DNA of 60,444 nucleotides from Actinomycetes bacterium (GTDB lineage: Bacteria > Actinomycetota > Actinomycetes > Mycobacteriales > Mycobacteriaceae), in the NCBI GenBank assembly GCA_023461275.1, contig JAEYMI010000056.1:1-60444 (forward strand), in the 5' to 3' direction. The translations under genes and the position numbers were made by a program. The notes under the pieces are model-generated. The model was not told where the DNA came from, made no database searches, and worked only from the letters and a program-made list of their open reading frames with translations. Of this stretch, positions 1 to 7,565 are shown piece by piece. How positions within the stretch are numbered: the stretch's first letter is position 1; each line of letters begins with the position of its first letter.

Positions 1-23
1 TTGTCGGTGTTTTAACTTACTCT
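1..23 (+). promoter_or_regulatory. Predicted PafBC-type (RecA-independent) DNA-damage promoter
   Basis: The first nine bases read TTGTCGGTG, followed by exactly 8 nt and the -10 hexamer TACTCT (18-23). This is a full match to the mycobacterial RecA-independent damage promoter consensus TTGTCRGTG-N8-TAnnnT, which is activated by PafBC. It predicts a start near base 30, a 5' leader of about 28 nt, and a Shine-Dalgarno GAGAGGAG (43-50) seven bases before the ATG at 58. The motif match is direct; activation by PafBC is inference. The window edge hides anything upstream. Confidence 0.6.
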
Positions 24-57
24 CCTCCCAAGACATACTTGTGAGAGGAGTATTTCA

Positions 58-1206
58 ATGACGGTGGCGGACGAAATCAACTCGCTTGCGGCGAAAGTTC
101 GAGACAAGCGAGCGACGATCGAAACCGAAGAGGCAACCAAGAACGCATTTATCATGCCGTTCATCTCGAATGTGCTCGGCTACGACGTCTTCGACCCCTC
201 AGAGGTGATTCCTGAGTTCACCGCGGATGTGGGTGTCAAGAAGGGCGAGAAAGTTGACTACGCCATCTTCAAAGATGGACAAGTCCAAATCCTCATGGAG
301 TGCAAGAAGATCGGGGATACGCTCGATCTCCGATATGCGTCTCAGTTGTTTCGCTATTTTTCGGTGACTTCAGCGCGAATCGCAGTGCTGACCAACGGGC
401 AGCAGTATTACGTGTACACCGATGGCGACATGCCGAACCGCATGGATGAGAAGCCGTTCCTCGTATTCGATCTACTCGACCTTGATCGAACGTTGTTGCC
501 TGAGATCGAAAAGCTGTCGAAGGCAGCCTTCGATCTGGATTCGGTGGTGAGTGCCGCGCAAGAGCTCAAGTACATCGGTGGGATCCGGCGCGTGATCGCC
601 AACGAGATCAAGGAGCCGAGCGACGATTGGGTGCGTTACTTCGTGGCCAAAGTATACGACGGCAAGGCTACGCAGCGTGTGATAGAGCAGTTTCGACCAC
701 TCGTGATCAAAGCGGCGGCGCAATACATCGGTGCGCAGGTCAACGATCGTCTGAAGACTGCTCTCGGTGACGATGCGGGCCAGCAGCCGGAGGTCGTGAC
801 TGGCTCTGCAGTGCCCTCTGTTTCTGTAGCGGCGTCAGAGCCGGTTGACCACAAGGGCATAGCTGAGGACATAGTGACGACCGATGAGGAGTTGGAAGGC
901 TACAACATTATTAGAGCCATCGCGGTTGCCGAGGTCGCACCGGAGCGCGTGGTATACCGTGACGCCAAGACGTACTTTGCGATTCTTTTGGACGACAACA
1001 ACAGAAAACCGATCGCACGTCTCTACCTCAACGGCAAGAGCGTCAAGTATTTGATGACGTTCGAGGCAGGTAAAGAAGGGACACGTCGCGACATCGATTC
1101 AGTGGTGGATATTTACCGCCATGCCGAACACATCCATGCTGTACTCCAGCAATACGCGAACCCTGTTGCGACAGTGATAGATGAACCGCCTCTCGTCAGC
1201 CCGTAG
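58..1206 (+). CDS. Type I restriction HsdR N-terminal-domain (PD-(D/E)XK) protein
   Basis: A 382-residue protein with the HSDR_N fold of type I restriction endonuclease R subunits but no helicase domain. The N-terminal 90 residues show the PD-(D/E)XK layout: Asp67 in a VDYAI strand and Glu81-Cys-Lys83 in MECKK. A central helical region follows. A C-terminal domain (about 285-380) resembles the tail of orphan type I restriction-like proteins. No hsdM, hsdS or other restriction gene is visible downstream, so it acts alone or with partners outside the window. The nuclease residues look intact, so DNA cleavage is possible but unproven. Codon use is visibly more A/T-rich than in neighbouring genes, which suggests acquisition. 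The start is fixed by a strong Shine-Dalgarno at 43-50. The upstream promoter is of DNA-damage type. Confidence 0.75.
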   Translation: MTVADEINSLAAKVRDKRATIETEEATKNAFIMPFISNVLGYDVFDPSEVIPEFTADVGVKKGEKVDYAIFKDGQVQILMECKKIGDTLDLRYASQLFRYFSVTSARIAVLTNGQQYYVYTDGDMPNRMDEKPFLVFDLLDLDRTLLPEIEKLSKAAFDLDSVVSAAQELKYIGGIRRVIANEIKEPSDDWVRYFVAKVYDGKATQRVIEQFRPLVIKAAAQYIGAQVNDRLKTALGDDAGQQPEVVTGSAVPSVSVAASEPVDHKGIAEDIVTTDEELEGYNIIRAIAVAEVAPERVVYRDAKTYFAILLDDNNRKPIARLYLNGKSVKYLMTFEAGKEGTRRDIDSVVDIYRHAEHIHAVLQQYANPVATVIDEPPLVSP

Positions 1207-1347
1207 CAATCGCGTAGATAGGCGGTGTTCTAGTCGGTCTACCGGTGTAGCCGCAGTCGTTCGATGTCGCCGGTGCACGCCCAGCGGCGAAGTCGCGTAC
1301 TGGCAGGCTGCTTTTTCAGAATCGAGCCCTGGCTCTACCGTCGAGGC

Positions 1348-1941
1348 ATGGCAGCCAAAGGATTCGACTACGCAGGCGGGCGACCTCCTGGACGCGCGAT
1401 CCGCGACGCGGGTGGAACGTTCGTGTGCCGCTATCTCACGGACGGTGGGCCGTCGCTGCCCGGAAAGCAGCTGATCGCTTCGGAGGTTCGGGATCTGCAG
1501 CAGAACGGAATCGCCATCGTCTGCAACTACGAAACGTACGCCGATCGTATGAAATCGGGGTACGACGGAGGAAAGGCTGACGCGCAGTACTCCAACGGGT
1601 ACGTCGCGCAGCTCGGACTGGTTGGCGCGCCCGTGTACTTCTCCGCGGACTGGGACACCACCGAGGCGGATCAGACGGCGGTGAACGACTACCTGCGAGG
1701 TGCGAGCGACGTGCTCGGAAAAGCCCGGGTCGGTATCTACGGCGGATTCTGGTCAGTATCGCGGGCGCTGGACGCGGGGGTGTGTACGTACGCCTGGCAG
1801 ACCGCGGCGTGGTCGGGGAGCAATCGTGACCGTCGCATGCACATCTTCCAGGACACCGACGCGGGATATGTGAACGTCGCCGGGGTCGAGTGCGACGTCG
1901 ACTACCGCTACCCCGACGATTTCGGTCAGTACCGCGGCTAA
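1348..1941 (+). CDS. DUF1906 glycoside-hydrolase-like domain protein
   Basis: A 197-residue single-domain protein of the DUF1906 (Rv2525c-like) family, a TIM-barrel fold related to glycoside hydrolases. Family hallmarks are visible: KGFDYAGG near the N terminus, a CRYLTDGG strand, YFSADWD mid-protein, GIYGGFW, YAWQTAAW and an Asp-rich C-terminal ECDVDYRYPDD. The ATG at 1348 puts the domain directly at the N terminus. A longer reading from 1264 adds 28 residues that look neither like a Sec nor a Tat signal, so I prefer the short form. Without a signal peptide it would be cytoplasmic, or exported with help; the M. tuberculosis homologue is a Tat substrate. A cell-wall polysaccharide substrate is only a guess. 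It stands alone, between the restriction-like gene and the operator-controlled membrane gene. Confidence 0.7.
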   Translation: MAAKGFDYAGGRPPGRAIRDAGGTFVCRYLTDGGPSLPGKQLIASEVRDLQQNGIAIVCNYETYADRMKSGYDGGKADAQYSNGYVAQLGLVGAPVYFSADWDTTEADQTAVNDYLRGASDVLGKARVGIYGGFWSVSRALDAGVCTYAWQTAAWSGSNRDRRMHIFQDTDAGYVNVAGVECDVDYRYPDDFGQYRG

Positions 1942-2083
1942 ACGCGCGCCGACCCGGGGCGACACGAATGGGCGGATCGCTGGCCAAACCGGCGCGTGCC
2001 GATCAGGGGTGGCAGAGGTGATTCCGGAGGGGTAAGAGTTCGCGGCCGACACTGAGGTCGCGGTGGGTGCAGGGGCTGGGGGG

Positions 2084-2130
2084 TTGACGTACAGAGAGCG
2101 CTGCTCTCTAATTGTGAGAGCGGTGCTCAC
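2084..2130 (+). promoter_or_regulatory. Promoter overlapped by two tandem TetR-like operators
   Basis: A sigma-A-type promoter, TTGACG (2084-2089), 17 nt, TCTAAT (2107-2112), drives the membrane gene at 2151. Two related palindromes lie on it: AGAGAGCGCTGCTCTCT (2093-2109, seven-base arms) and GTGAGAGCGGTGCTCAC (2114-2130, five-base arms). Both contain GAGAGCGsTGCTC and are phased 22 bp apart, two helical turns. The first covers the spacer and part of the -10, the second covers the predicted start site. This is a repressor arrangement typical of TetR-family proteins. The repressor gene is not adjacent. Confidence 0.6.
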
Positions 2131-2150
2131 TACGACGGCAGGGTGGTCTC

Positions 2151-2846
2151 ATGTCAGCTCTTCGGCAACGTTCGACGGGCTCGGCTCAGCTGGTCTCGGT
2201 GGTTGCGATGATCGTGGCCGGTTTTCTGTTCGTGCTGTACCCGCTGATGCGCGGATTTGACGCGGAGGACAGTCGACACGGAGCTGACAGCTTCGCCGCA
2301 TGGACATGGGCAGCCTCTCATGTGTCTGCCATGGCCGGTTTCGTACTGATCGCGGTGGCTCTGCGATTTCTCAGGGGCTGGGGCGCCGGTGTGGAGTTGA
2401 CCGCCTGGTTGGCGGCGTCACTGCTGTTGCCCTATTACGGCGCCGAGGCTTTCGGACTCACGGCAGTCGGTGAATGGGCGCGCGATACGCGCGAGTATGA
2501 CGCGCTGGCCATTGCCGACGGCTTTCGCTACGCGGCTGTGCCGATGGCGACCTTCGCCGTCGGCTGGCTTCTGTTGGCGGCCGTCGGCCTCGTTGTGATC
2601 GTGCGCGCGATCCGTGCGAGTGGGGCGGTCGTGCCCCGGTCGGCGGCTGCTGTCGCAGGCGCTTGCCTGGTCGTATTCCTACCGGTGTTCTTCGTGCCCG
2701 GACCACTGAGAATCACGCACGGGATGATCCTCGGCATCGCTCTGATCACTTGGGGTGTGGGAGTGTTCGTCGCACACGGGGTGCGTGCCACCCGAACTGC
2801 CGCACGAACTGTCGACGACACATCGGTATCGGTCCTGGGTCGCTGA
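2151..2846 (+). CDS. Hypothetical integral membrane protein, about six TM helices
   Basis: I do not recognise the family. The 231-residue protein has about six hydrophobic segments (near residues 13-33, 55-73, 80-97, 129-150, 160-183 and 189-207), with a basic N terminus and a polar Arg/Thr-rich tail of about 20 residues. No catalytic motif stands out. It is monocistronic, between DUF1906 and the tRNA. The dual-operator promoter immediately upstream suggests that a ligand-responsive repressor keeps it off in normal growth, so a role in stress or in efflux of a small molecule is possible, but this is inference from regulation alone. Confidence 0.6.
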   Translation: MSALRQRSTGSAQLVSVVAMIVAGFLFVLYPLMRGFDAEDSRHGADSFAAWTWAASHVSAMAGFVLIAVALRFLRGWGAGVELTAWLAASLLLPYYGAEAFGLTAVGEWARDTREYDALAIADGFRYAAVPMATFAVGWLLLAAVGLVVIVRAIRASGAVVPRSAAAVAGACLVVFLPVFFVPGPLRITHGMILGIALITWGVGVFVAHGVRATRTAARTVDDTSVSVLGR

Positions 2847-2894
2847 CCTTGTCGTAGCGTCAGACGGTGAATCGGCAGGGGTCGTGAGAGACGA

Positions 2895-2925
2895 CGAGCA
2901 GGTCAGACTTCCTCCGACCTGCTCG
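2895..2925 (-). terminator. Hairpin downstream of tRNA-Leu
   Basis: CGAGCAGGTC (2895-2904) pairs perfectly with GACCTGCTCG (2916-2925) around an 11-nt loop. It lies a few bases past the tRNA 3' end on the minus strand. There is no clean U tract, so it may work as an unconventional terminator or a processing stem. Confidence 0.5.
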
Positions 2926-2929
2926 CAAT

Positions 2930-3006
2930 TGGTGCCCTCGGTGAGACTCGAACTCACACTGGACGGGTTTTGAATCCGTTGCCTCTGCCAATTGGGCTAC
3001 GAGGGC
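2930..3006 (-). tRNA. tRNA-Leu (anticodon CAA), class I shape, CCA encoded
   Basis: On the minus strand a 7-bp acceptor stem (GCCCTCG with CGAGGGC), a D arm containing the GG pair, an anticodon loop TTCAAAA and a T arm GTGAG-TTCGAGT-CTCAC fold cleanly. Position 34-36 reads CAA, decoding UUG leucine. The discriminator is A and CCA is encoded (2930-2932). The variable region is only 5 nt (CCAGT), whereas bacterial leucine tRNAs normally have a long variable arm. The anticodon stem has one A-C mismatch next to the loop. The gene is certain as a tRNA; the amino acid is assigned from the anticodon. Confidence 0.85.
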
Positions 3007-3039
3007 GTGCGGTCGCCGGTGGCGGCTGCAACAGACAAC

Positions 3040-3068
3040 TTTAGATGATCGGCTCAAACCCGCGTCAA
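3040..3068 (-). promoter_or_regulatory. Predicted tRNA promoter
   Basis: Read on the minus strand, TTGACG (3068-3063) is followed by a 17-nt spacer and TCTAAA (3045-3040), about 34 bp upstream of the tRNA 5' end. On the opposite strand a separate -10-like TACTCT (3073-3078) may serve pdtaR, so the two promoters sit back to back. Confidence 0.5.
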
Positions 3069-3165
3069 CCGGTACTCTTCGGAACATCAGTGCTGGTCGC
3101 GTGTGGCGCTTACCTGCCGGCGACCATCGACCGTCCGAGTCGGACTCGATGTGGAGGAGGGATTG

Positions 3166-3789
3166 GTGACTGTGGTGGAGAATGTTCCGGCCCAGGCCGA
3201 GGACAAGCAGACTGCGCACAAGGTGCTCGTCGCCGAGGACGATTCGCTGATCCGGATGGATCTCATCGAGATGCTGCGCGAGGAAGGGTACGACGTCGTG
3301 GGCGAGGCGCCCAACGGCCAGGCGGCCGTCGACCTCACCGAGAAGCTCTCACCGGATCTCGTGATCATGGACATCAAGATGCCGGTTCGGGACGGCATCG
3401 ACGCAGCCACCGAGATCGCCGAGAAGCGACTGGCTCCCGTGGTGATGCTCACCGCTTTCAGTCAGCGCGACTTCATAGAGAAGGCGCGCGACGCGGGCGC
3501 GATGGCATATCTGGTCAAACCTTTCTCCAAGGCCGATCTCGTCCCGGCCATAGAAGTTGCAGTGAGTCGTTATCACGAACTCAAGATGCTCGAAAAAGAA
3601 GTTGCGACAATGCAGGACCGTCTGGAAACGAGGAAGCTCGTGGAACGGGCCAAGGGTCTCCTCATGGAAAAGCAGGCATTGTCAGAACCTGAGGCGTTCA
3701 AGTGGATTCAGCGCGCAGCGATGGATCGACGCACGACGATGAAGGCTGTCGCGCAGGTCGTCGTCGAGACTCTGGGGCCGACCGAGTGA
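3166..3789 (+). CDS. pdtaR: ANTAR response regulator PdtaR
   Basis: A 207-residue two-component response regulator that binds RNA. A receiver domain (about 19-135) has the acidic pair Asp25/Asp26, phospho-acceptor Asp69 in VIMDIKMP, Thr96 and Lys118 in YLVKPFSK. A short coiled linker leads to an ANTAR domain (about 150-205) with RKLVERAKGLLM and the conserved helical C terminus. Family members act as antiterminators by binding paired hexanucleotide hairpins in mRNA leaders after phosphorylation by PdtaS. The kinase gene is not in the window. I choose GTG at 3166 because GGAGGAGG lies just upstream (3153-3160) and the extra 21 residues of the longer reading are not receiver-like. Confidence 0.9.
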   Translation: MTVVENVPAQAEDKQTAHKVLVAEDDSLIRMDLIEMLREEGYDVVGEAPNGQAAVDLTEKLSPDLVIMDIKMPVRDGIDAATEIAEKRLAPVVMLTAFSQRDFIEKARDAGAMAYLVKPFSKADLVPAIEVAVSRYHELKMLEKEVATMQDRLETRKLVERAKGLLMEKQALSEPEAFKWIQRAAMDRRTTMKAVAQVVVETLGPTE

Positions 3790-3913
3790 CTCATGGGTCG
3801 GCTGCGTTAAATCTGTGAAAACCAGTCGACGGTGACTAGCAGATTTCTCTTTCATTGCCCCGCGCGACGTCGCATCTAGGTCTATGTTTTCCGAAGGTCT
3901 CCTCAGTAGACCT

Positions 3914-3933
3914 CCCGGCCACAGGGGGCCGGG
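3914..3933 (+). promoter_or_regulatory. Leader hairpin before the liv operon
   Basis: CCCGGCC (3914-3920) pairs with GGCCGGG (3927-3933) around a 6-nt loop, ending 9 nt before the Shine-Dalgarno GAGAGG of the substrate-binding gene. A strong GC stem in this place could tune translation or transcription of the operon. The rest of 3790-3913 holds a possible TTGCCC (3855-3860) -35 with TAGGTC (3877-3882) as -10, which is weak. Confidence 0.4.
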
Positions 3934-3956
3934 TGGCTGGACGAGAGGTAGTGAAG

Positions 3957-5183
3957 ATGCATCGTCGCGTGACGACCGCAGCGCTGGGCGTAACGCTGGC
4001 CGCTGTGCTCGCCGTTTCGGCATGTAGCAGTAAGTCGACAGACTCGGACTCGTCATCGAGCGGGTCGGCGTCAGCGGGGTCGGGGCTCACCATTTCGCCT
4101 CTCGCCCAGATCAACACGGAGGGTAAGGAACAACCGAAGGCGTCTGAGGCCGACGCACTGAATCCGGCGTCGCCCGGCGGGCAGAAGTGTGACCCCGCCA
4201 CCATCGCCATGGCAGGTGCGCTGACGGGTGCCGACGCCGCACTCGGCATCAACATCGTCGACGGCGCTCAGCTCGCTGTCGACCAGCACAACAAAGCCAA
4301 TCCCGACTGCAAGATCACGCTCAAGCGTTTCGACACCGAGGGTGATCCGCAAAAGGCGACGCAGGTGGCACCGACCATCACCAACGACGACTCGATCATC
4401 GGACTGATCGGTCCCGCCTTCTCCGGTGAGACCAAGGCCACCGGCGGCATTTTCAACCAGGCAGGTCTGGTGTCGGTGACCGCGTCGGCAACCAACCCGA
4501 CGTTGACCGACAACGGTTGGAAGACGTTCTATCGCGGCCTGGCCAACGATGACATCCAGGGACCGGCGGTCGCCAAGTACCTGACCGGCACCATGGGCAA
4601 GAAGAAGATCTGTGTCATCAAGGACGACACCGATTACGGTGCAGGCCTCGCGAAGGCTGTCACCGGTGCGTTGGGCTCCGCAGCCGACGCGGACTGCTCG
4701 GGCGACGTCAAGAAGGGCGAGCGTGACTTCTCGGCCATCATCTCCAAGGTCACTGCGGCACAACCGGATGCGGTGTTCTACGCCGGTTACTACGCAGAGG
4801 CCGCTCCTCTCGCGCAACAGTTGAAGTCTGCCGACTCCAACGTGTTGTTCGTCTCGGGCGACGGTGCGAACGATCCCCAGTTCACCGCGCAGGCAGGCGA
4901 TTCCGCGAAGGGCGCAGTCCTGTCATGCCCGTGTGGTCCGGCGCCCGACAAGTTCGCCGCCGACTACAAGGCCGCGTTCAACCAGGCACCCGGCGTGTAC
5001 TCGGTCGAGGCATACGACATCGCGTCGATCATGATGAAGGGCATCGCAGAAGGCAACAACACCCGCCCGAAGCTCCTCGAGTACATCAGTAAGTACAACG
5101 GGGCCGGTCTGGCCCGTAAGTACTCGTGGACCCCGAAGGGTGAGCTCTCCACATCGCTCATCTGGGTGTACGAAGTCAAGTAA
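3957..5183 (+). CDS. livK: Branched-chain amino acid ABC transporter, substrate-binding lipoprotein
   Basis: This 408-residue type I periplasmic binding protein delivers leucine, isoleucine, valine or a related solute to the LivHM-GF transporter encoded next. From ATG 3957 it has a lipoprotein signal: MHRR, a hydrophobic core and lipobox AVSAC with Cys23. A Ser/Asp-rich tether of about 30 residues follows, then the LivJ-like domain, starting with the ITMAGALTGADAALG-type loop and continuing with GLIGPAFSG and SVTASATNPTLT substrate-cleft segments. A Cys-Pro-Cys (CPCG) occurs late in the fold. GTG at 3951 is an alternative start. It is first in a five-gene operon and is separated from livH by a hairpin that probably stabilises its own mRNA. 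Confidence 0.9.
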   Translation: MHRRVTTAALGVTLAAVLAVSACSSKSTDSDSSSSGSASAGSGLTISPLAQINTEGKEQPKASEADALNPASPGGQKCDPATIAMAGALTGADAALGINIVDGAQLAVDQHNKANPDCKITLKRFDTEGDPQKATQVAPTITNDDSIIGLIGPAFSGETKATGGIFNQAGLVSVTASATNPTLTDNGWKTFYRGLANDDIQGPAVAKYLTGTMGKKKICVIKDDTDYGAGLAKAVTGALGSAADADCSGDVKKGERDFSAIISKVTAAQPDAVFYAGYYAEAAPLAQQLKSADSNVLFVSGDGANDPQFTAQAGDSAKGAVLSCPCGPAPDKFAADYKAAFNQAPGVYSVEAYDIASIMMKGIAEGNNTRPKLLEYISKYNGAGLARKYSWTPKGELSTSLIWVYEVK

Positions 5184-5216
5184 TCACCAGCACCACTGCA
5201 ATTCACGAGAACAAGA

Positions 5217-5253
5217 GAGCGCCCGGCCGTCACCACGGCGGCCGGGCGCGCTC
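5217..5253 (+). terminator. Strong intercistronic hairpin between livK and livH
   Basis: GAGC-GCCCGGCCG pairs with CGGCCGGGC-GCGCTC with a two-base bulge and a 9-nt loop, and no U tract. It probably lets more binding protein than membrane components be made, by partial termination or by 3'-end protection of the upstream mRNA, as is common after ABC binding-protein genes. Confidence 0.65.
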
Positions 5254-5286
5254 GTGCTGCGACTTTCCGAAGTCTGAGGGGGATGA

Positions 5287-6333
5287 ATGACCACCACGTA
5301 CCTGGTGGCGCAGACGTCGACCGCAGTGGCGTCGACGATCGGTTTCGACGTCCACTCGCTGGTCAACGGTTTCTGGGGCCTGACGATCGAAGGGCTGACC
5401 TACGGCTCGGTGTACGCACTTGTCGCCGTCGGCTACACGCTCGTCTACGGCGTGCTGCGTCTGATCAACTTCGCGCATTCCGAGGTCTTCATGCTCGGTA
5501 TGTTCGGCACCTACATCGGCTTGCTGCTTCTAGGCTTCAGTCCCTCGGGTAACACGTACGCCGAGGGCACGGTCATGACGATCGTCTACCTTGTGCTCGC
5601 GGGACTCTGCGGAATGATCGTCGCGGGCGGCGCCGCCGTCGGTCTCGAGTTCGTCGCCTATCGACCGCTCCGACGACGTGGCGCCAAACCCCTCGCCTTC
5701 CTCATCACCGCCATCGGAATGTCCTTCGTGCTACAGGAATTCGTGCACTACGTGTTGCCGAAGTTTCCCGTCGATCCTCCGCTGGGCGGCTCGACCGCCC
5801 AGCCCACCATTCGTCTGGTCGAGCCGGTCGAGGAGTTCACCATCTTCGGCGCTCCGGTTTTCAGCATGACGATGGTGATCATCGGCTCGGCACTCATCCT
5901 GGCGCTGGGCGTCGACTTCATGATCAACAAGACGCGTCTGGGGCGCGGCATCCGTTCGGTGGCGCAGGATTCCGACGCCGCGTTGCTGATGGGCGTGTCA
6001 CGCGAGCGGATAATCCTGGTGACGTTCCTCATCGGCGGACTTCTCGCCGGTGCGGCAGCCCTGCTCTACACGTTGCGCGTACCGACCAACATCGTCTACA
6101 ACGGCGGATTCATTCTCGGGATCAAGGCATTCTGCGCTGCCGTCCTCGGCGGTATCGGCAACGTGCGCGGTGCACTGCTCGGCGGTTTGTTGCTCGGTGT
6201 GATGGAGAACTACGGCTCGGTGTTGTTCGGTAACCAGTGGAAGGACGTGGTCGCGTTCGTGCTCCTGATCCTCGTCCTGATGTTCCGTCCCACCGGAATT
6301 CTCGGTGAGAAACTGGGGAAGGCGAGAGTATGA
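5287..6333 (+). CDS. livH: Branched-chain amino acid ABC transporter permease LivH
   Basis: A 348-residue membrane permease of the LivH family. It opens with a short polar segment, then the family signature LTYGSVYALVAVGYTLVYGVLRLINFAH-type region around residues 38-65, several further TM helices, and a cytoplasmic loop with the EAA-like segment (DSDAALLMGVSRERII) near residues 230-245. It ends in FRPTGILGE. LivH forms a heterodimeric channel with LivM. The stop codon overlaps the livM start (ATGA at 6330-6333), so the two are translationally coupled. Confidence 0.93.
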   Translation: MTTTYLVAQTSTAVASTIGFDVHSLVNGFWGLTIEGLTYGSVYALVAVGYTLVYGVLRLINFAHSEVFMLGMFGTYIGLLLLGFSPSGNTYAEGTVMTIVYLVLAGLCGMIVAGGAAVGLEFVAYRPLRRRGAKPLAFLITAIGMSFVLQEFVHYVLPKFPVDPPLGGSTAQPTIRLVEPVEEFTIFGAPVFSMTMVIIGSALILALGVDFMINKTRLGRGIRSVAQDSDAALLMGVSRERIILVTFLIGGLLAGAAALLYTLRVPTNIVYNGGFILGIKAFCAAVLGGIGNVRGALLGGLLLGVMENYGSVLFGNQWKDVVAFVLLILVLMFRPTGILGEKLGKARV

Positions 6334-7565
6334 CGACATCCGATGACTCCCAGTCGGGGAAGAACATCCACTCCGAACAGCCCGCCGTGCCTCCGCGTGG
6401 GCTCGGCGACCGGATCAGAACCTGGTGGGACAGTCTGCCGCGCGTGCAGCAGTGGCTGCTCGGCGTCCCACTGATCATTTTGTTGGCGTTGCTACCCGTC
6501 ATCAAACCACCTCTGATCACCACGACTGCGACCAACTTCGGCGTCGTCATGGCGACCTTCGCGATGACAGCCTTGATCGCGATCGGACTCAACGTGGTGG
6601 TCGGACAAACCGGTCTACTCGACCTCGGGTACGTGGGCTTCTACGCCGTCGGCGCCTACGTCGTCGCCTTGTTGACCAGTCCGGCCAGCCCACTGTGGGG
6701 CAGCGAGGACCACGGATTCTTCTCCGGACCGTGGGCGTGGCTGGCATGCGTGCCGCTCGCGATCATCATCACGGGCATCACCGGCTTGGTCCTCGGTACC
6801 CCGACTCTTCGCGTACGCGGCGACTACCTCGCCATCGTGACGCTCGGATTCGGTGAGATCGTGCGTCTCCTCGCCGACAACCTCACCGACATCACCAACG
6901 GAGCATCGGGACTGCAGGGCGTCCTGTTCCCCGAACTCGGACGCTCGGACAAGCACCCCGACGGCGTGTTCTCGGTGGGCAACAACAGCCCGACCGCCAA
7001 TTACGGTGTGTGGTGGTATTGGCTGGGCATCGTCGCCGTGATCCTCGTGCTGATCATCATCGGCAATCTCGAGCGCAGCAGGGTGGGCCGGTCGTGGGTG
7101 GCCATCCGAGAGGACGAAGACGCCGCCGAGATCATGGGTGTGCCGACGTTCAAGTACAAGCTGTGGGCCTTCGTGATCGGCGCCGGCATCGGCGGCCTGT
7201 CAGGCGCGATCTACGCGGGCCAGGTGCAGTACGTCGACCCGAAGGCATTCACCGTCATCAACTCGATGCTCTTCCTATGCGCCGTCGTTCTGGGCGGTCA
7301 GGGCAACAAGCTCGGCGTCATCGCCGGCGCGTTCATCATCGTCTATCTGCCGGCACGCGTGCAGGGCATCGAGGTCGGCGGTCAGTCGCTCAGCGAATTC
7401 AAGTATCTGTTCTTCGGCATCGCACTCGTGGTGTTGATGATCTTCCGCCCGCAGGGATTGTTCCCGGCTCGAGCGCGATTACTGACCTTCGGGCGCAAGG
7501 TGTACGCCGCTGTGCGACGCAACCCCGACCCGCTACCGTCGGGAAGTGAGGAGGCGCACGCATGA
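6330..7565 (+). CDS. livM: Branched-chain amino acid ABC transporter permease LivM
   Basis: The second permease half, 411 residues. A polar N-terminal stretch of about 45 residues precedes the membrane domain, which has the LivM features ALNVVVGQTGLLDLGYVGFYAVGAY (near 90-115), TLRVRGDYLAIVTLGFGEI (near 150-170), and the EAA-type loop AIREDEDAAEIMGVPTFKYKL (near 255-280). It ends MIFRPQGLFPARARL plus a tail of about 30 residues. It overlaps livH before it and livG after it by 4 bp, so stoichiometry is probably set by translational coupling. Confidence 0.93.
   Translation: MTTSDDSQSGKNIHSEQPAVPPRGLGDRIRTWWDSLPRVQQWLLGVPLIILLALLPVIKPPLITTTATNFGVVMATFAMTALIAIGLNVVVGQTGLLDLGYVGFYAVGAYVVALLTSPASPLWGSEDHGFFSGPWAWLACVPLAIIITGITGLVLGTPTLRVRGDYLAIVTLGFGEIVRLLADNLTDITNGASGLQGVLFPELGRSDKHPDGVFSVGNNSPTANYGVWWYWLGIVAVILVLIIIGNLERSRVGRSWVAIREDEDAAEIMGVPTFKYKLWAFVIGAGIGGLSGAIYAGQVQYVDPKAFTVINSMLFLCAVVLGGQGNKLGVIAGAFIIVYLPARVQGIEVGGQSLSEFKYLFFGIALVVLMIFRPQGLFPARARLLTFGRKVYAAVRRNPDPLPSGSEEAHA

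Noticed and set aside
1264..1347. Longer N terminus for the DUF1906 protein
   Set aside because: The 28 added residues contain neither a twin-arginine nor a Sec-type signal and precede the normal domain start.
3045..3692. A 215-codon plus-strand frame overlapping pdtaR
   Set aside because: Arg/Gly-rich frame-shifted shadow of the receiver domain; pdtaR is certain.
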